Shown here: one piece after another, positions 28,849 to 38,235 of the stretch
How the letters are laid out: each line of letters starts with the position of its first letter
Position numbering within the stretch: the stretch's first letter is position 1
Assembly: GCA_013290045.1 (NCBI GenBank)
Contig: JABCYU010000004.1
Span: 1-41,819, forward strand
From: Methanobacteriota archaeon
GTDB taxonomy: Archaea; Thermoplasmatota; Thermoplasmata; Lutacidiplasmatales; UBA184
Length of the DNA stretch: 41,819 bases
Direction of reading: 5' to 3'
Translations under genes and position numbers: made by a program
The notes under the pieces: model-generated
What the model was told of the DNA's origin: nothing
Seen by the model: only the letters and a program-made list of their open reading frames with translations
Databases searched by the model: none

Positions 28849-28967
28849 CGGCCTTCGACCCGAACGCCGAACCCGTCGACCCACCTCGACATCGGGATGG
28901 AGTTCGAGCGTCAGAACGGGCGCTGCCCGACTGACGGCCGGGCCGGGGCACCCCCGGGGGTGGCGAA

Positions 28968-28992
28968 TCCGTGAGGGGCCTTCCCCCACGGA
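28968..28992 (-). terminator. Strong hairpin immediately 3' of the SRP RNA
   Basis: Minus strand TCCGTGGGGGAAGGCCCCTCACGGA, directly after the SRP RNA 3' helix. Confidence 0.4.
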
Positions 28993-28994
28993 AG

Positions 28995-29307
28995 TGCTAG
29001 GCCGGTCAGATGGCCGCCCGAAAGAAGGATCCGTGGTTCCCGGCCGCTCCTCGGCCCCGTCGCCCCACCAGCGTCGACGGGTCACGGTAAGGCTGCTCCC
29101 GTCAGGACCTAACCCGGTGCCCGTGATGGATAACCGCTAGGGCACTCCTCCGAGTGCTCGTCGCGATGCCCGCGGCCCGATGGAACAGAGCGTCTGCGGA
29201 GACGACCGAGACGAACCCCTCTTCCGAACGTCGCTCTAACCTGTCACCCCCGCTAAGGACGGTTTCGGTGTATAAGGGGACGCCCAACCCCCCGGTCTAG
29301 CCTAGCA
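28995..29307 (-). ncRNA. ffs: Archaeal signal recognition particle (7S) RNA
   Basis: On the minus strand: 5' TGCTAGGC pairs with 3' GGCCTAGCA (helix 1). 5' domain GCTAGACCGGGGGGTTGGGCGTCCCC...CCGAAACCG resembles archaeal 7S RNA. Helix 6 hairpin GCACTC-GGAG-GAGTGC (29142-29157). Helix 8 core GGTTAGGTCC-TGAC-GGGAGCAGCC (29091-29114). Length about 313 nt. TATA about 25 nt upstream. Confidence 0.88.
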
Positions 29308-29327
29308 GGTTGACCACCGTCTGTCCG

Positions 29328-29337
29328 TATTTATACC
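29328..29337 (-). promoter_or_regulatory. TATA box of SRP RNA gene
   Basis: gtataaatac on the minus strand, centred about 25 nt upstream of the predicted RNA 5' end (29307). Confidence 0.65.
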
Positions 29338-29466
29338 TGCCCGCGGCCGTCCGGGTCTCCCAACACGGAGGCGGGCACGTCGGCGGGGCGTCGCGGCGAA
29401 ACGTCGGCCTCCCGCGGACGCCGGGCCCCCGTCGGGCTCCTGGCCGGGCTCGCGCTCTGCCTCGCC

Positions 29467-32370
29467 TTGATGGCCCTCCCGCCGCTCGCCGCCGCGCACC
29501 TGCGGAGCGCCTCCCATTCCGGCGCTATCCTTCCCGTGGCGGGGCCCGTCGGGAACTGGACGACGTTCCACGGCTCGGAGAACCGTAGCGGGGAGGCGTC
29601 GGGCGTCGGACCGGGGGTCGGTACGACGGTCTGGTTCCGGCATCTGTCGTCGAGCGGGTTCCGGGTAGGCCCCGTCGAGAATCGAACGCAGGTCTACATC
29701 GCCGACGTCTTCGGGGCGGTCTTCGACGTCAACCTGTCGAACGGGAGCGTGCGGTGGTCGCACGGGGTCGGCCTCAACCCGACGACCCCGGATCTCGCCC
29801 AGGGCCAGCTGGTGATCGCCAGCGGGAACCCCGGAAAGGTCACCGACCTCAACGCGACGACCGGTGCGGAGCGATGGAACGTCGTCCTCACCAGCCGCGT
29901 CACGACGCCCGTGAACGTGGTGCAGGGGACCGTGGTCGTCGGCACGGCCGACGGGCGCCTCATCGCCCTCGCGCTGGCCGACGGGACGTTCCTGTGGAGC
30001 GCGTCGTTCGGAGCCGGGGTGGCCGGGGGAGTGGCGTACGAGTCGGGTCGATGGTACGCGGCGACGGACGTCGGGGGGCTGTTCGCGGTGAACGCCGTTG
30101 GCCGCCCGGTCTGGGGGGCGAACGTGACCGCGCCGGTCGACGCCGGCCCCGCCGTCGCCTTCGGCCGCGTCGTCCTCGCGGACGTGCGCGCCAACGTCAC
30201 CGCGTTCAACGCGTCGAACGGTTCGTTCCTATGGCGCTACGTCGGCGCCCTCGCCCATCCGGGGGACGGGATCGAGGCGACGCCGGCCGTCGGGGCGTCC
30301 GGGGTCTATGTAGCGACCGACCTCGGGGCGATCACCGCGCTCGACCTCACGACCGGCGCGCTTCGCTGGTCGCGGAACGTCACGTTCACCGGTTATCCGG
30401 TCTCGAGCGCCCCGGTCCTCACCGTGACCGGGCTGTACGTCTGGGACGCCAGCGAAAGCCTCGACGACTTCGCTCTCGCCAACGGCCGGCCGTACTGGTC
30501 GACGACGCTCGCCGTCGCGACCAGCTTCTCCTCCCCCGCGGTCGAGGGAGGCCAGCTGCTCATGGGGGACGACAAGGGATACCTCTGGGAGTTCGGAGGC
30601 GCGGGCAGCGGACCGGCGTGGAACGTCTCCGGGACGGTGACCGATCGCGCCGGCCGGCCGGTGCCCGGAGCGACGATCGACTACTCGGGGTCGCCGATGC
30701 CTGTGGGGCCGAACGGGTCGTTCGTCCTAACGCTCAGCAACGGCACCTACACGCTGACCGCCACGGCCCCTGGGTACGGGTCGGTCGCTGAGGGGGTCAC
30801 CGTCATCGGGCCGGTCTCCGGCCTCCTCTTCCGTCTCTTGCCGCTGAAGCTCTACCCGATCACGGGGATCGTCGAGGACCGGATCGCCGAGCGGGGGCTG
30901 TCCCGGGTCCTGGTCCAGGTAACGATCCAGTCGTGGACCGACCAGAGCTACTCGAATCCCAACGGCACGTTCCAGCTCTGGGCGCCCAACGGGACGACGT
31001 ACGTGACGGCCCAGCCGCCCACCGGGTTCGATCCGATCGCGATCCACGTCGTGGTGGCCGGCGCGCCGGCCACCGGGGTCGTCCTCGGCCTCGCGCCGAC
31101 GCAGCTCGCCGTCAGCACCGGGGGACCCGACCGGTTGGACCTGCTCCTCCCGCTCGGCGCCGTGGCCGCCGCCGGGATCGCCACCGCGTTCCGGCAGGAG
31201 AGCCGGCGGCGGACCGCCCTCGGGCTGCCGCCGGACGTCCTCTCCCCGTTCGCGCGGTTCGTCGCCATGCGCCTCATCCTCGTGCCGTTCCAGTCCCTCG
31301 TCGTCCTCACGGTCCTGTTCGTCTTCGGAACGTACCTCCCCGTCCTCTCCCATCCCGGGTCGACGCCCTGCCAACTGTCGTCGCAGGCCTGCTCCGGCTG
31401 CACGTGGTCGGATTGGGGGTGCGCCGCGACGGCGTTCCTCTGGGGGTGGTGGACCCTCATCGTCAACCTGTTCACCGGACAGTGGGGGCTCACGTCGTTC
31501 GGCTACCTGCAGGAGCCGGCGACGCTGTTCCTCCAGTGGTGGGCCCCGTACTCCATCGAGCTCGCCGTCGTCGCCCTGCTGTTCTCCGCCGCGATCGCCT
31601 ATCCGGTCGGGCTGCTCTCCGGCTGGCGTCGCGACTCAGTCGTCGACGTGGGAGCCCGCAGCCTGACGACCGTCGGGCTTCTCGTCCCGACGTTCCTCGT
31701 GCTGTTGTTCATCCTGGGGTTCGCCTACACGCCGTTCTCGACGACGTTCGGCGACACCCCCTACGACGTGATCCCGTCGCCGTCGTGGTTCGCATTGCAC
31801 GGGCAACCGGAGTGGATCGGTACCGGCTTCAACACGTCGCCCACCGGCTTCCCGCTCGTGGACGGGGCGGTCCACGGGGCGTGGGCGTTCGAGCTGATCG
31901 TGCTCGTCAAGACGGTGCTGCAGGCGATGATCATCGCCGTGATCTACGTCGGGATCTTCCTCCGCTATGCCCGCAACGCCGTCGTCGACGCGGTCCAGGA
32001 ACCGCACGTCAACGCCGCCCGGGCGCGCGGCATCCCCGAGGGAACGCTCCTGTGGCGGCATACCGCCCGTCGGGTCTGGCCGATCTACGTGCTGGTCTTC
32101 GGACTGACGATCCCCGCGTACATCGGGACCCAGGCGATCGTCGAGGCGCTCGCCAACGACCACGGGTTGGGCACGCTGCTGATCGCGCAGATGACCCACG
32201 TCCAGTCCACCGCCTTCGGGTTCTCCTCCGTCGCCGCGGGGCCGCACATCGGCAATCTCTACCAGGTGCTCATCTTCATCCTCGTCCTGGTCGTCCTCGT
32301 CGGCAAGGTCGTCGCCGACGTCGTCGCCCGCTACCTCGACCCGCGCATCGTCCGACGGAGCGGAGGATGA
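29467..32370 (+). CDS. PQQ-like beta-propeller + carboxypeptidase-regulatory-like domain fused to DppB-type ABC transporter permease
   Basis: PQQ-type repeats (GSVRWSHGVGLNP, GAERWNVVLTSRV, GTFLWSASFGAG, GALRWSRNVTF); regulatory domain GTVTDRAGRPVPGATIDYSGSP; C-terminal permease with LRYARNAVVDAVQEPHVNAARARGIPEGTLLWRHTARRVWPIYVLVFGLTIP (EAA loop). Start codon uncertain. Confidence 0.85.
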   Translation: MMALPPLAAAHLRSASHSGAILPVAGPVGNWTTFHGSENRSGEASGVGPGVGTTVWFRHLSSSGFRVGPVENRTQVYIADVFGAVFDVNLSNGSVRWSHGVGLNPTTPDLAQGQLVIASGNPGKVTDLNATTGAERWNVVLTSRVTTPVNVVQGTVVVGTADGRLIALALADGTFLWSASFGAGVAGGVAYESGRWYAATDVGGLFAVNAVGRPVWGANVTAPVDAGPAVAFGRVVLADVRANVTAFNASNGSFLWRYVGALAHPGDGIEATPAVGASGVYVATDLGAITALDLTTGALRWSRNVTFTGYPVSSAPVLTVTGLYVWDASESLDDFALANGRPYWSTTLAVATSFSSPAVEGGQLLMGDDKGYLWEFGGAGSGPAWNVSGTVTDRAGRPVPGATIDYSGSPMPVGPNGSFVLTLSNGTYTLTATAPGYGSVAEGVTVIGPVSGLLFRLLPLKLYPITGIVEDRIAERGLSRVLVQVTIQSWTDQSYSNPNGTFQLWAPNGTTYVTAQPPTGFDPIAIHVVVAGAPATGVVLGLAPTQLAVSTGGPDRLDLLLPLGAVAAAGIATAFRQESRRRTALGLPPDVLSPFARFVAMRLILVPFQSLVVLTVLFVFGTYLPVLSHPGSTPCQLSSQACSGCTWSDWGCAATAFLWGWWTLIVNLFTGQWGLTSFGYLQEPATLFLQWWAPYSIELAVVALLFSAAIAYPVGLLSGWRRDSVVDVGARSLTTVGLLVPTFLVLLFILGFAYTPFSTTFGDTPYDVIPSPSWFALHGQPEWIGTGFNTSPTGFPLVDGAVHGAWAFELIVLVKTVLQAMIIAVIYVGIFLRYARNAVVDAVQEPHVNAARARGIPEGTLLWRHTARRVWPIYVLVFGLTIPAYIGTQAIVEALANDHGLGTLLIAQMTHVQSTAFGFSSVAAGPHIGNLYQVLIFILVLVVLVGKVVADVVARYLDPRIVRRSGG

Positions 32371-33392
32371 GCGGGGGGTCGCCGACCGGCCTGCTCCTAC
32401 CGGAGCGGGAGCTGACCGACGCCGAGCAGGACGCGCTCTGGGAAGGCGGAGGGCACCGCGGAGGGGTCCTCGCGCAACGGCTGCGCGCCACTCCGTCGAT
32501 CTGGATCGGGGCCGGGCTCCTCCTCGCGTACGTCGTCGCCGGCGTGGCAGCCGCCATCGCCTACGGCGGCTCGCTCACCGACATGCGGCTCAACCTCTAC
32601 CTGGGCGAGCAGCTCCCGCCGCCCGGTCCGTCCCCGGCCCACCCGTTCGGGGTGATGGGGGGGACGGGGGTCGATATCCTCGACGCGATCCTGCGCGCGA
32701 CGCCGGTCGACCTCGCCCTCCTCGCCGGGATCCTCGGTAGCGCGCTCCTCGCCGGGGTGCTCCTCGGGGCGTACGCCGGCTACGACGCCGGCCTCCTCGA
32801 CGATTTCGTCACCGCCGCCGGGGACATCGTGTCGAGCGTGCCCCCGTTCTTCCTCGTCCTCGTGCTGTTCCTCGGGATCCAGCAGTTCGTGCCGCCCGGC
32901 GAGGCGGTCGTCGAGTTCGGGGCCCTCTTCGCCATCGTCCTGTGGCCGTACTACGCGCGTCCGGTGCGGGCCCGCGCCCAGCAGGTGGCGCGCGAGACGT
33001 ACGTCGACTCCGCACGCGCCTCCGGCGCGAGCGGCCGTTGGCTGATGCTGCGCCACGTGCTGCCGAACTCGTTCTATCCGGCGCTCGCCCAGGTGCCGGT
33101 CGACGTCTACAACGTCTTCTTCGTGATGACGGTCTTCCCGTTCCTGGGTTGCTTCGGCGGGGGGGCCGGCCACTTCTACACGACGCTCACGCCGCTCCCG
33201 TCCACCAGCACCTACCCCGAGTGGGGAAGCCTCCTGGCGACCGGCGCCTGCCAGGGGTGGAGCTTCCTGGCCGAGCTCAACTCGTGGTGGATGTACACCT
33301 TCCCGGCGCTCGCGATCCTCGGGTTCGGCCTGGCGATCGGCCTCACCTGCGACGGCGTCGAGAAGATCCTTCGGGCCGGCCGGCTCTCGTGA
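32367..33392 (+). CDS. DppC-type ABC transporter permease
   Basis: ATGA overlap with the upstream gene; PYYARPVRARAQQVARETYVDSARASGASGRWLMLRHVLPNSFYP (EAA loop); multiple TMs. Confidence 0.88.
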   Translation: MSGGSPTGLLLPERELTDAEQDALWEGGGHRGGVLAQRLRATPSIWIGAGLLLAYVVAGVAAAIAYGGSLTDMRLNLYLGEQLPPPGPSPAHPFGVMGGTGVDILDAILRATPVDLALLAGILGSALLAGVLLGAYAGYDAGLLDDFVTAAGDIVSSVPPFFLVLVLFLGIQQFVPPGEAVVEFGALFAIVLWPYYARPVRARAQQVARETYVDSARASGASGRWLMLRHVLPNSFYPALAQVPVDVYNVFFVMTVFPFLGCFGGGAGHFYTTLTPLPSTSTYPEWGSLLATGACQGWSFLAELNSWWMYTFPALAILGFGLAIGLTCDGVEKILRAGRLS

Positions 33393-33422
33393 GCGCGCCG
33401 CGGCGGGTCGGGCCGCGTCGGT

Positions 33423-35738
33423 CTACCGGATGTGGTCGAGCGAGAACGACCCCAAGCTGAACGCCTTCTTCGTGAACGTGTAGCCGATCCACGCCCTCGA
33501 CTGGGTCTCGCCGATCCCCCGGACCGAGAGGAACGTCTTCAGCTGGTCGACCTTGAGGTTGATCGACCCGTCCATCATGTGCTCGAGCGTCTGCAGGTCG
33601 GACTCGGTGTGCATCCCGGTCTCGAGCAGGTAGTAGCTCGCCGCGCCGTCCATCTTGCGCCGCCCCGAGAACGGCTGGAGGAATCGGAACGTCGAGGTCG
33701 TGTCGAGGTACGCCGTGACCGTCGAGACCGACTCGAACGCGAGCCGGTAGCCCGCGCCGTGGTCCTTCAACTCGCCGCTGAACGAGTTGACGGCCTGCGT
33801 CACCTGCTCGAGGACCCCCTTGTCGGTCGACGTCAGGAGCCGGACCCCCGTTTCCGCCTGCGTGACCCCCAGGCTGCGCGAGTAGAGGTCCACGTAGCGG
33901 ACCATCCCCTTCCGCTCGAAGTCGGGGTAGGCGGGAAGGATCTGGGTCATCTCGTCGCGGATCTGCGTGTAGGTCTTGTCCGTCACCACCCAGATGAGGG
34001 GGATGCCGGTCTTCAGGCCCTCCGCCATGAACAGCCGGGCGAGGACCTCCTTGCCGGAGTGCGCCGGACCGGCGACCAACAGCTGGGCCCCGATCGGGAA
34101 GCCGCCGAACATCAGGTCATCCAATCGCCGGACCCCACTGCGCGCCTTGTGCTCCTGCACCTCGGCGACGGCCGCCGAATGGATCGACTCCGCCTCGGTC
34201 TGCGCGGCCGCCTTGCGTTGGGCCGTCTCGAACTCCTGGGTCTTCTGGCTGAGGAACTCCTCGCGCGCCTTCAGCTGGTCTTCCTTCTGGGCGAGCTCGG
34301 TGCGGAGCTCCTCGAGCCGGTGCTCCGCGTCGAGGGAGAGGCCGGAGACGGGCTGGCCCTCGGACTTCGCGGACTCGATCCGTCGCGCCTCGATCTCGAG
34401 CGCCTGCTTCGTCGTCAGGAGCTGCTGCTCCCACTGGGAGAGCTCCTTCTCCTTGTAGGCGACCGGGACGCGCTTGCGCTCCAGCTCCTCCGAGGCGATC
34501 CGGATCTCTTCGAACCGGGCGCGGAGCTCGTTCTCGCGCAGCGTCAGCTCCTTCTCGCGCATCTCGGCGAGCTGGAACCGCTCCTCGAGCTCCTTCGAGA
34601 GCCCCGTGCGGCCCCGCGCATGCGACTCCTCGCGCTGCTGGAGCGAGGCGAGCTCGCTCTTCGAGTTGCGGAGATCCGATTCGAGGGAGACGACGCGCCG
34701 TCGCAGCTCGGTCTCGCGCTCGATGTAGCCGCGCTCGCGCGCGGAGAAATCCTCCCGGAGCTTCCGCTCGATCTCCCGGACCGCCGACTCGGGCAGCGGG
34801 GCCCCCGACGGGGCGGCCTCCGCCGGGCTGCCCTCGGTCGGTCCGGCCGATGGATCGCCGAGTCGGATGCCGGCGGCGAGCAGCTTCAGTTTGAGCTCGG
34901 CGATCTCCGCGTCCTTCGCCTGGACCGCCTGCTCGCGGACCTTCGCCTCGCGGCTTCGGACGTACTTGATGACGGCGATCGAGCCGCGCTTGACGTGCTC
35001 GAGCTCGTCCTCGAGCTGCTTTCTTCGGGCCCGCTCGTCGAACAGCTGCCGATTGACCTCCTGAACTTCCTGGAGGAGCGTTTGGGGGTCGAACTGGTCG
35101 CTCTTGACCCGGTCGAGCAGATCGGTGAGCCAACGGACCACCGTCTCCTCGCGATCGCGAACGTTCGATGGGAGCGACACGCCCGAGGGGGCGGGCTCGG
35201 CGGTCGGGGCCGGCGTGACCGGGATCGGGATTCCCGTCGCATCCTCCGGTTCGGGGCCCTCGGGGGCAGCCGGGATCGGGTGCGCCGCCTCCGACGCCTG
35301 GATCCACGTCTCGAGCGCTTTGTCGTCGCCGCCGACCCATTTTCGGAGCACCTCCGCCGACTCCTTGCCGGGGGCAACGACCCGCCGCCGTTTCGGTCGG
35401 TCCGTCCGGCGGGCGGAGACCATCCACCGCTCGACGATCCGCTCGCCTTCGGCGCTGGGGGTCTTCGCCGCCGCCGGGCGGTCGCCCGGGATCTCCGGCG
35501 GCTCGGCGCTCCGGGCCTCGGCGTTCGTCCGGATGCGGGCGATATCCGCTGGGGCGATCCCGAGGTCGGTCAGGGCGGCTTCGGAGAGCGTCCGGACCGC
35601 GTCGGGGTTCGGATAGCCGTTGTTGATCAGGATCCGGGCCGAGCCGGTGCCGATCCCGAACTGCCGGGCGATCTCCTCGACCGCCTCGTCATCGGGGCCG
35701 CGCACCGAATTCAGGGCCGCATCGGCCGGCTCGCTCAT
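33423..35738 (-). CDS. KaiC/RecA-superfamily-like protein with N-terminal helix-hairpin-helix and long coiled coil
   Basis: EEIARQFGIGTGSARILINNGYPNPDAVRTLSEAALTDLGI (HhH-like); about 250 aa of heptad-rich coiled coil; GVRRLDDLMFGGFPIGAQLLVAGPAHSGKEVLARLFMAEGLKTGIPLIWVVTD. Confidence 0.8.
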   Translation of the reverse strand: MSEPADAALNSVRGPDDEAVEEIARQFGIGTGSARILINNGYPNPDAVRTLSEAALTDLGIAPADIARIRTNAEARSAEPPEIPGDRPAAAKTPSAEGERIVERWMVSARRTDRPKRRRVVAPGKESAEVLRKWVGGDDKALETWIQASEAAHPIPAAPEGPEPEDATGIPIPVTPAPTAEPAPSGVSLPSNVRDREETVVRWLTDLLDRVKSDQFDPQTLLQEVQEVNRQLFDERARRKQLEDELEHVKRGSIAVIKYVRSREAKVREQAVQAKDAEIAELKLKLLAAGIRLGDPSAGPTEGSPAEAAPSGAPLPESAVREIERKLREDFSARERGYIERETELRRRVVSLESDLRNSKSELASLQQREESHARGRTGLSKELEERFQLAEMREKELTLRENELRARFEEIRIASEELERKRVPVAYKEKELSQWEQQLLTTKQALEIEARRIESAKSEGQPVSGLSLDAEHRLEELRTELAQKEDQLKAREEFLSQKTQEFETAQRKAAAQTEAESIHSAAVAEVQEHKARSGVRRLDDLMFGGFPIGAQLLVAGPAHSGKEVLARLFMAEGLKTGIPLIWVVTDKTYTQIRDEMTQILPAYPDFERKGMVRYVDLYSRSLGVTQAETGVRLLTSTDKGVLEQVTQAVNSFSGELKDHGAGYRLAFESVSTVTAYLDTTSTFRFLQPFSGRRKMDGAASYYLLETGMHTESDLQTLEHMMDGSINLKVDQLKTFLSVRGIGETQSRAWIGYTFTKKAFSLGSFSLDHIR

Positions 35739-35756
35739 CGGTAGTGGCGCCCCGGA

Positions 35757-36254
35757 TTAGCGTCGGGAGGGAAGATAATAGGTATGGGACCACCCGCCGA
35801 GGTCATCGGGGGCTCCCGAGGGCCCCCGGGCGCGGCGTTCGTCCCGGAACCGTTCCTCATGGCGACGCAGGGGGTTTCGCCCCCACGCCGCGCGGGCCGC
35901 GATCGCCTCCCCGGCCCGACGTGAGGCGGTCCGGGCCCAGCGCTCCCACCCCCCGCGGGCCCCGGTTGGCGCCCTGAGACGGCCGGGGCCACGGGAGGAG
36001 GTGGGTGAGCTCGGGGCGACCGTCGACTCGAATCCGGGCGAGGCTACGTCGCGCGGGCTCCGCAGGACCGTAAGGATCCGGCGAGCCGGGTAGGCGACTC
36101 CGGCGTTCCGTCGTCGGGGATTGAGGCGGTCGAGCCGGATCGCGCGCTCCTCGAGCCCGGGGAACTCGGCTCCGAGCGGCTTCCCAGTCTCGAGGAGCTC
36201 GGCGCCTCGCGGGCAGGCGACGAGGCGGCGGGAGGAGCGGAACGCCGGTGGCAT
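35757..36254 (-). CDS. Possible hypothetical protein
   Basis: 165-aa ORF, Arg-rich; divergent from tyrS. It may be non-coding. Confidence 0.25.
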   Translation of the reverse strand: MPPAFRSSRRLVACPRGAELLETGKPLGAEFPGLEERAIRLDRLNPRRRNAGVAYPARRILTVLRSPRDVASPGFESTVAPSSPTSSRGPGRLRAPTGARGGWERWARTASRRAGEAIAARAAWGRNPLRRHEERFRDERRARGPSGAPDDLGGWSHTYYLPSRR

Positions 36255-36273
36255 CGGCGGTCGTCCTACGCCC

Positions 36274-36283
36274 GATTAAATAT
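36274..36283 (+). promoter_or_regulatory. TATA box of tyrS
   Basis: gattaaatat about 27 nt upstream of the ATG at 36306 (leaderless spacing). Confidence 0.6.
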
Positions 36284-36305
36284 CGAGTCGCATCCTTCGG
36301 CGGCC

Positions 36306-37340
36306 ATGGACCTCGACGAACGCGTCGCCCGGGTCGCCCGCCACACCGTGGAGACGCTGACGATCGAGGAGCTTCACGGCCTGTTCGAGCGGGAGAGCCG
36401 ACCGAAGGCGTACATCGGGTTCGAACCGTCCGGTCGGCTCACGATCGGACACCTGGTCACCGCGCGCAAAATGCGGGACCTCCAGGAGGCCGGGTGCGAG
36501 CTCACGGTCTTCCTCGCGGACTGGCACGCCTGGATCAACGACAAGCTCGGCGGCTCGCTCGAGCGCATCGAGGCGGCGGGGCGCTACATGCAGGCGGTGT
36601 TCGGCGCCCTCGGGGTCGACCCGGAGCACGCGCGGTACCGGTGGGCCCATGAGCTCACCGGTTCGCAAGAATACTGGTCAAGGGTCATCCGGGTCGCGAA
36701 GGGAACGAGCCTCGCCCGGACCAAGCGGGCGATGACGATCCTCGGCCGGACGGAGGAGGAGAGCCAGCTCGACACCGCGAAATTGTTCTACCCGTCGATG
36801 CAGGCCGCCGACATCTTCGAACTCCCCGTCTCGATCGCCTACGCCGGGATCGACCAGCGCCGGGCGCACGTCCTCGCGCGCGAGGCGGCCCACCAGAACG
36901 GCTGGCCCGTTCCGATCGCGGTCCACACGCCGCTGATCTCCTCGTTGAAGGGTGGCGGCCGCATGGACCCGGCCTCGATGGCGATCGAGCGGAAGATGTC
37001 GAAATCCGACCCGACGAGCGCAATCACCATCCCGTCGACGCCGGAAGAGATCCGCGAGAGGGTCGCCGGGGCGTTCTGCCCCTCCAAGGAGGTCGATGGG
37101 AACCCGATCGTCGAGATCGCCCGATCCATCGTCTTCCCGTGGGAGGGCCGGCTGGAGATCCCCCGGGCGGAGAAGCACGGTGGCCCCCTGGAGTTCGACT
37201 CCGAGGCCGCGTTCACCGAGGCGTGGACGGGAGGGAAACTCCACCCTCAGGATCTGAAGGGGGCCGTGGGCGCCGCCATCGTGCGGATTCTGGAACCGGC
37301 GCACTCGCACCTCGCGCAGCACCCGGTGGCGCTCCCGTAA
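36306..37340 (+). CDS. tyrS: Tyrosyl-tRNA synthetase (archaeal type)
   Basis: YIGFEPSGRLTIGHLVTARK (HIGH-like) and IERKMSKSDP (KMSKS); FYPSMQAADIFELPVSIAYAGIDQRRAHVLARE. Confidence 0.95.
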   Translation: MDLDERVARVARHTVETLTIEELHGLFERESRPKAYIGFEPSGRLTIGHLVTARKMRDLQEAGCELTVFLADWHAWINDKLGGSLERIEAAGRYMQAVFGALGVDPEHARYRWAHELTGSQEYWSRVIRVAKGTSLARTKRAMTILGRTEEESQLDTAKLFYPSMQAADIFELPVSIAYAGIDQRRAHVLAREAAHQNGWPVPIAVHTPLISSLKGGGRMDPASMAIERKMSKSDPTSAITIPSTPEEIRERVAGAFCPSKEVDGNPIVEIARSIVFPWEGRLEIPRAEKHGGPLEFDSEAAFTEAWTGGKLHPQDLKGAVGAAIVRILEPAHSHLAQHPVALP

Positions 37341-37342
37341 GG

Positions 37343-38122
37343 CTACGGGGCCGGAGCCGTGGCCATCTCGTCGGCCCGGACCCGGGCCCACGCGGCGATC
37401 CGGGGGACCTCCCAGGCGACCACATCGACCCGAAGTTCGCTTCGGAGCGTGGAGCCGCCGTAGCGTTCCCGCAATGCGTCGACGGCATCGTGATGGACCG
37501 GTTCCGGCACGTCCCACTGCGAGGAGAACAGCCGCCGGTCCAGGAGCGCGAGCTCCTCGTCGGCGGGTCGTTCCGACCGTAGGACCTCGCTCGACACCGT
37601 CCGGTCCGGGACGAGCCGGGTGACCAGGTCCCGTTCGTGGACGCCGCGATGGGCCCGGAGCACGCCGCGGCCGGCGGCGATCCGATGGTACTCCTCCTGG
37701 AGCGAAGGTATTTCCGTCTCGACCTCGAGCACGCTGAGATACCGCCCGTCCGTCACCCGGGCGATCTCCGATAGGACCCAAGGCCACTCCCGGATGAGGT
37801 GGAGGAGGTGATTGCTCATCGCCCGCTGGAACGTCCCCGGCCGGAACGGCAGTCGTCGGACATCCGCGCGGCAGAGTCGCCTCATTCCCTTCGACCGCGC
37901 CACCTGGAGCATCGGGGTCGAGATGTCGCATCCCGTCAGCCGCACTCCCGCCTCCTGGAGTGGTACGCCGAGGCGCCCGGTCCCGACTCCGACGTCCAGC
38001 AGGGCGAGCGAACCGACCTCGGCCCGGATCATCTCGACAGCGAAGGCCTGGAGCGACGGAGGAAGCGCTCGGGTCGCGTCATACTCCGACGCGACCCGGT
38101 CGAACGATACCGGACGTTGCAC
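37343..38122 (-). CDS. Class I SAM-dependent methyltransferase
   Basis: SFDRVASEYDATRALPPSLQ; LALLDVGVGTGRLGVPLQEAGVRLTGCDISTPML; start GTG at 38122 preferred over 38194. Confidence 0.85.
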   Translation of the reverse strand: MQRPVSFDRVASEYDATRALPPSLQAFAVEMIRAEVGSLALLDVGVGTGRLGVPLQEAGVRLTGCDISTPMLQVARSKGMRRLCRADVRRLPFRPGTFQRAMSNHLLHLIREWPWVLSEIARVTDGRYLSVLEVETEIPSLQEEYHRIAAGRGVLRAHRGVHERDLVTRLVPDRTVSSEVLRSERPADEELALLDRRLFSSQWDVPEPVHHDAVDALRERYGGSTLRSELRVDVVAWEVPRIAAWARVRADEMATAPAP

Positions 38123-38235
38123 GTTTCGGAGATTTCCGTGTCGTACAAGAAGACATTCCGGGGGGGCGGGGTCCTCGGTCGGAGGCCGAACCATCGGGGC
38201 CTTCGCTTCCGCTCCCCACCCCGGGAGAGGCGCCG

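Noticed and set aside
28711-29085. ORFs over the SRP RNA region (28711..29085 -, 28841..29140 +, 29102..29287 -)
   Set aside because: They overlap a well-supported SRP RNA and have no protein-like features.
36015-36060. tRNA T-loop-like gactcgaatcc
   Set aside because: No matching cloverleaf arms in the flanking sequence.
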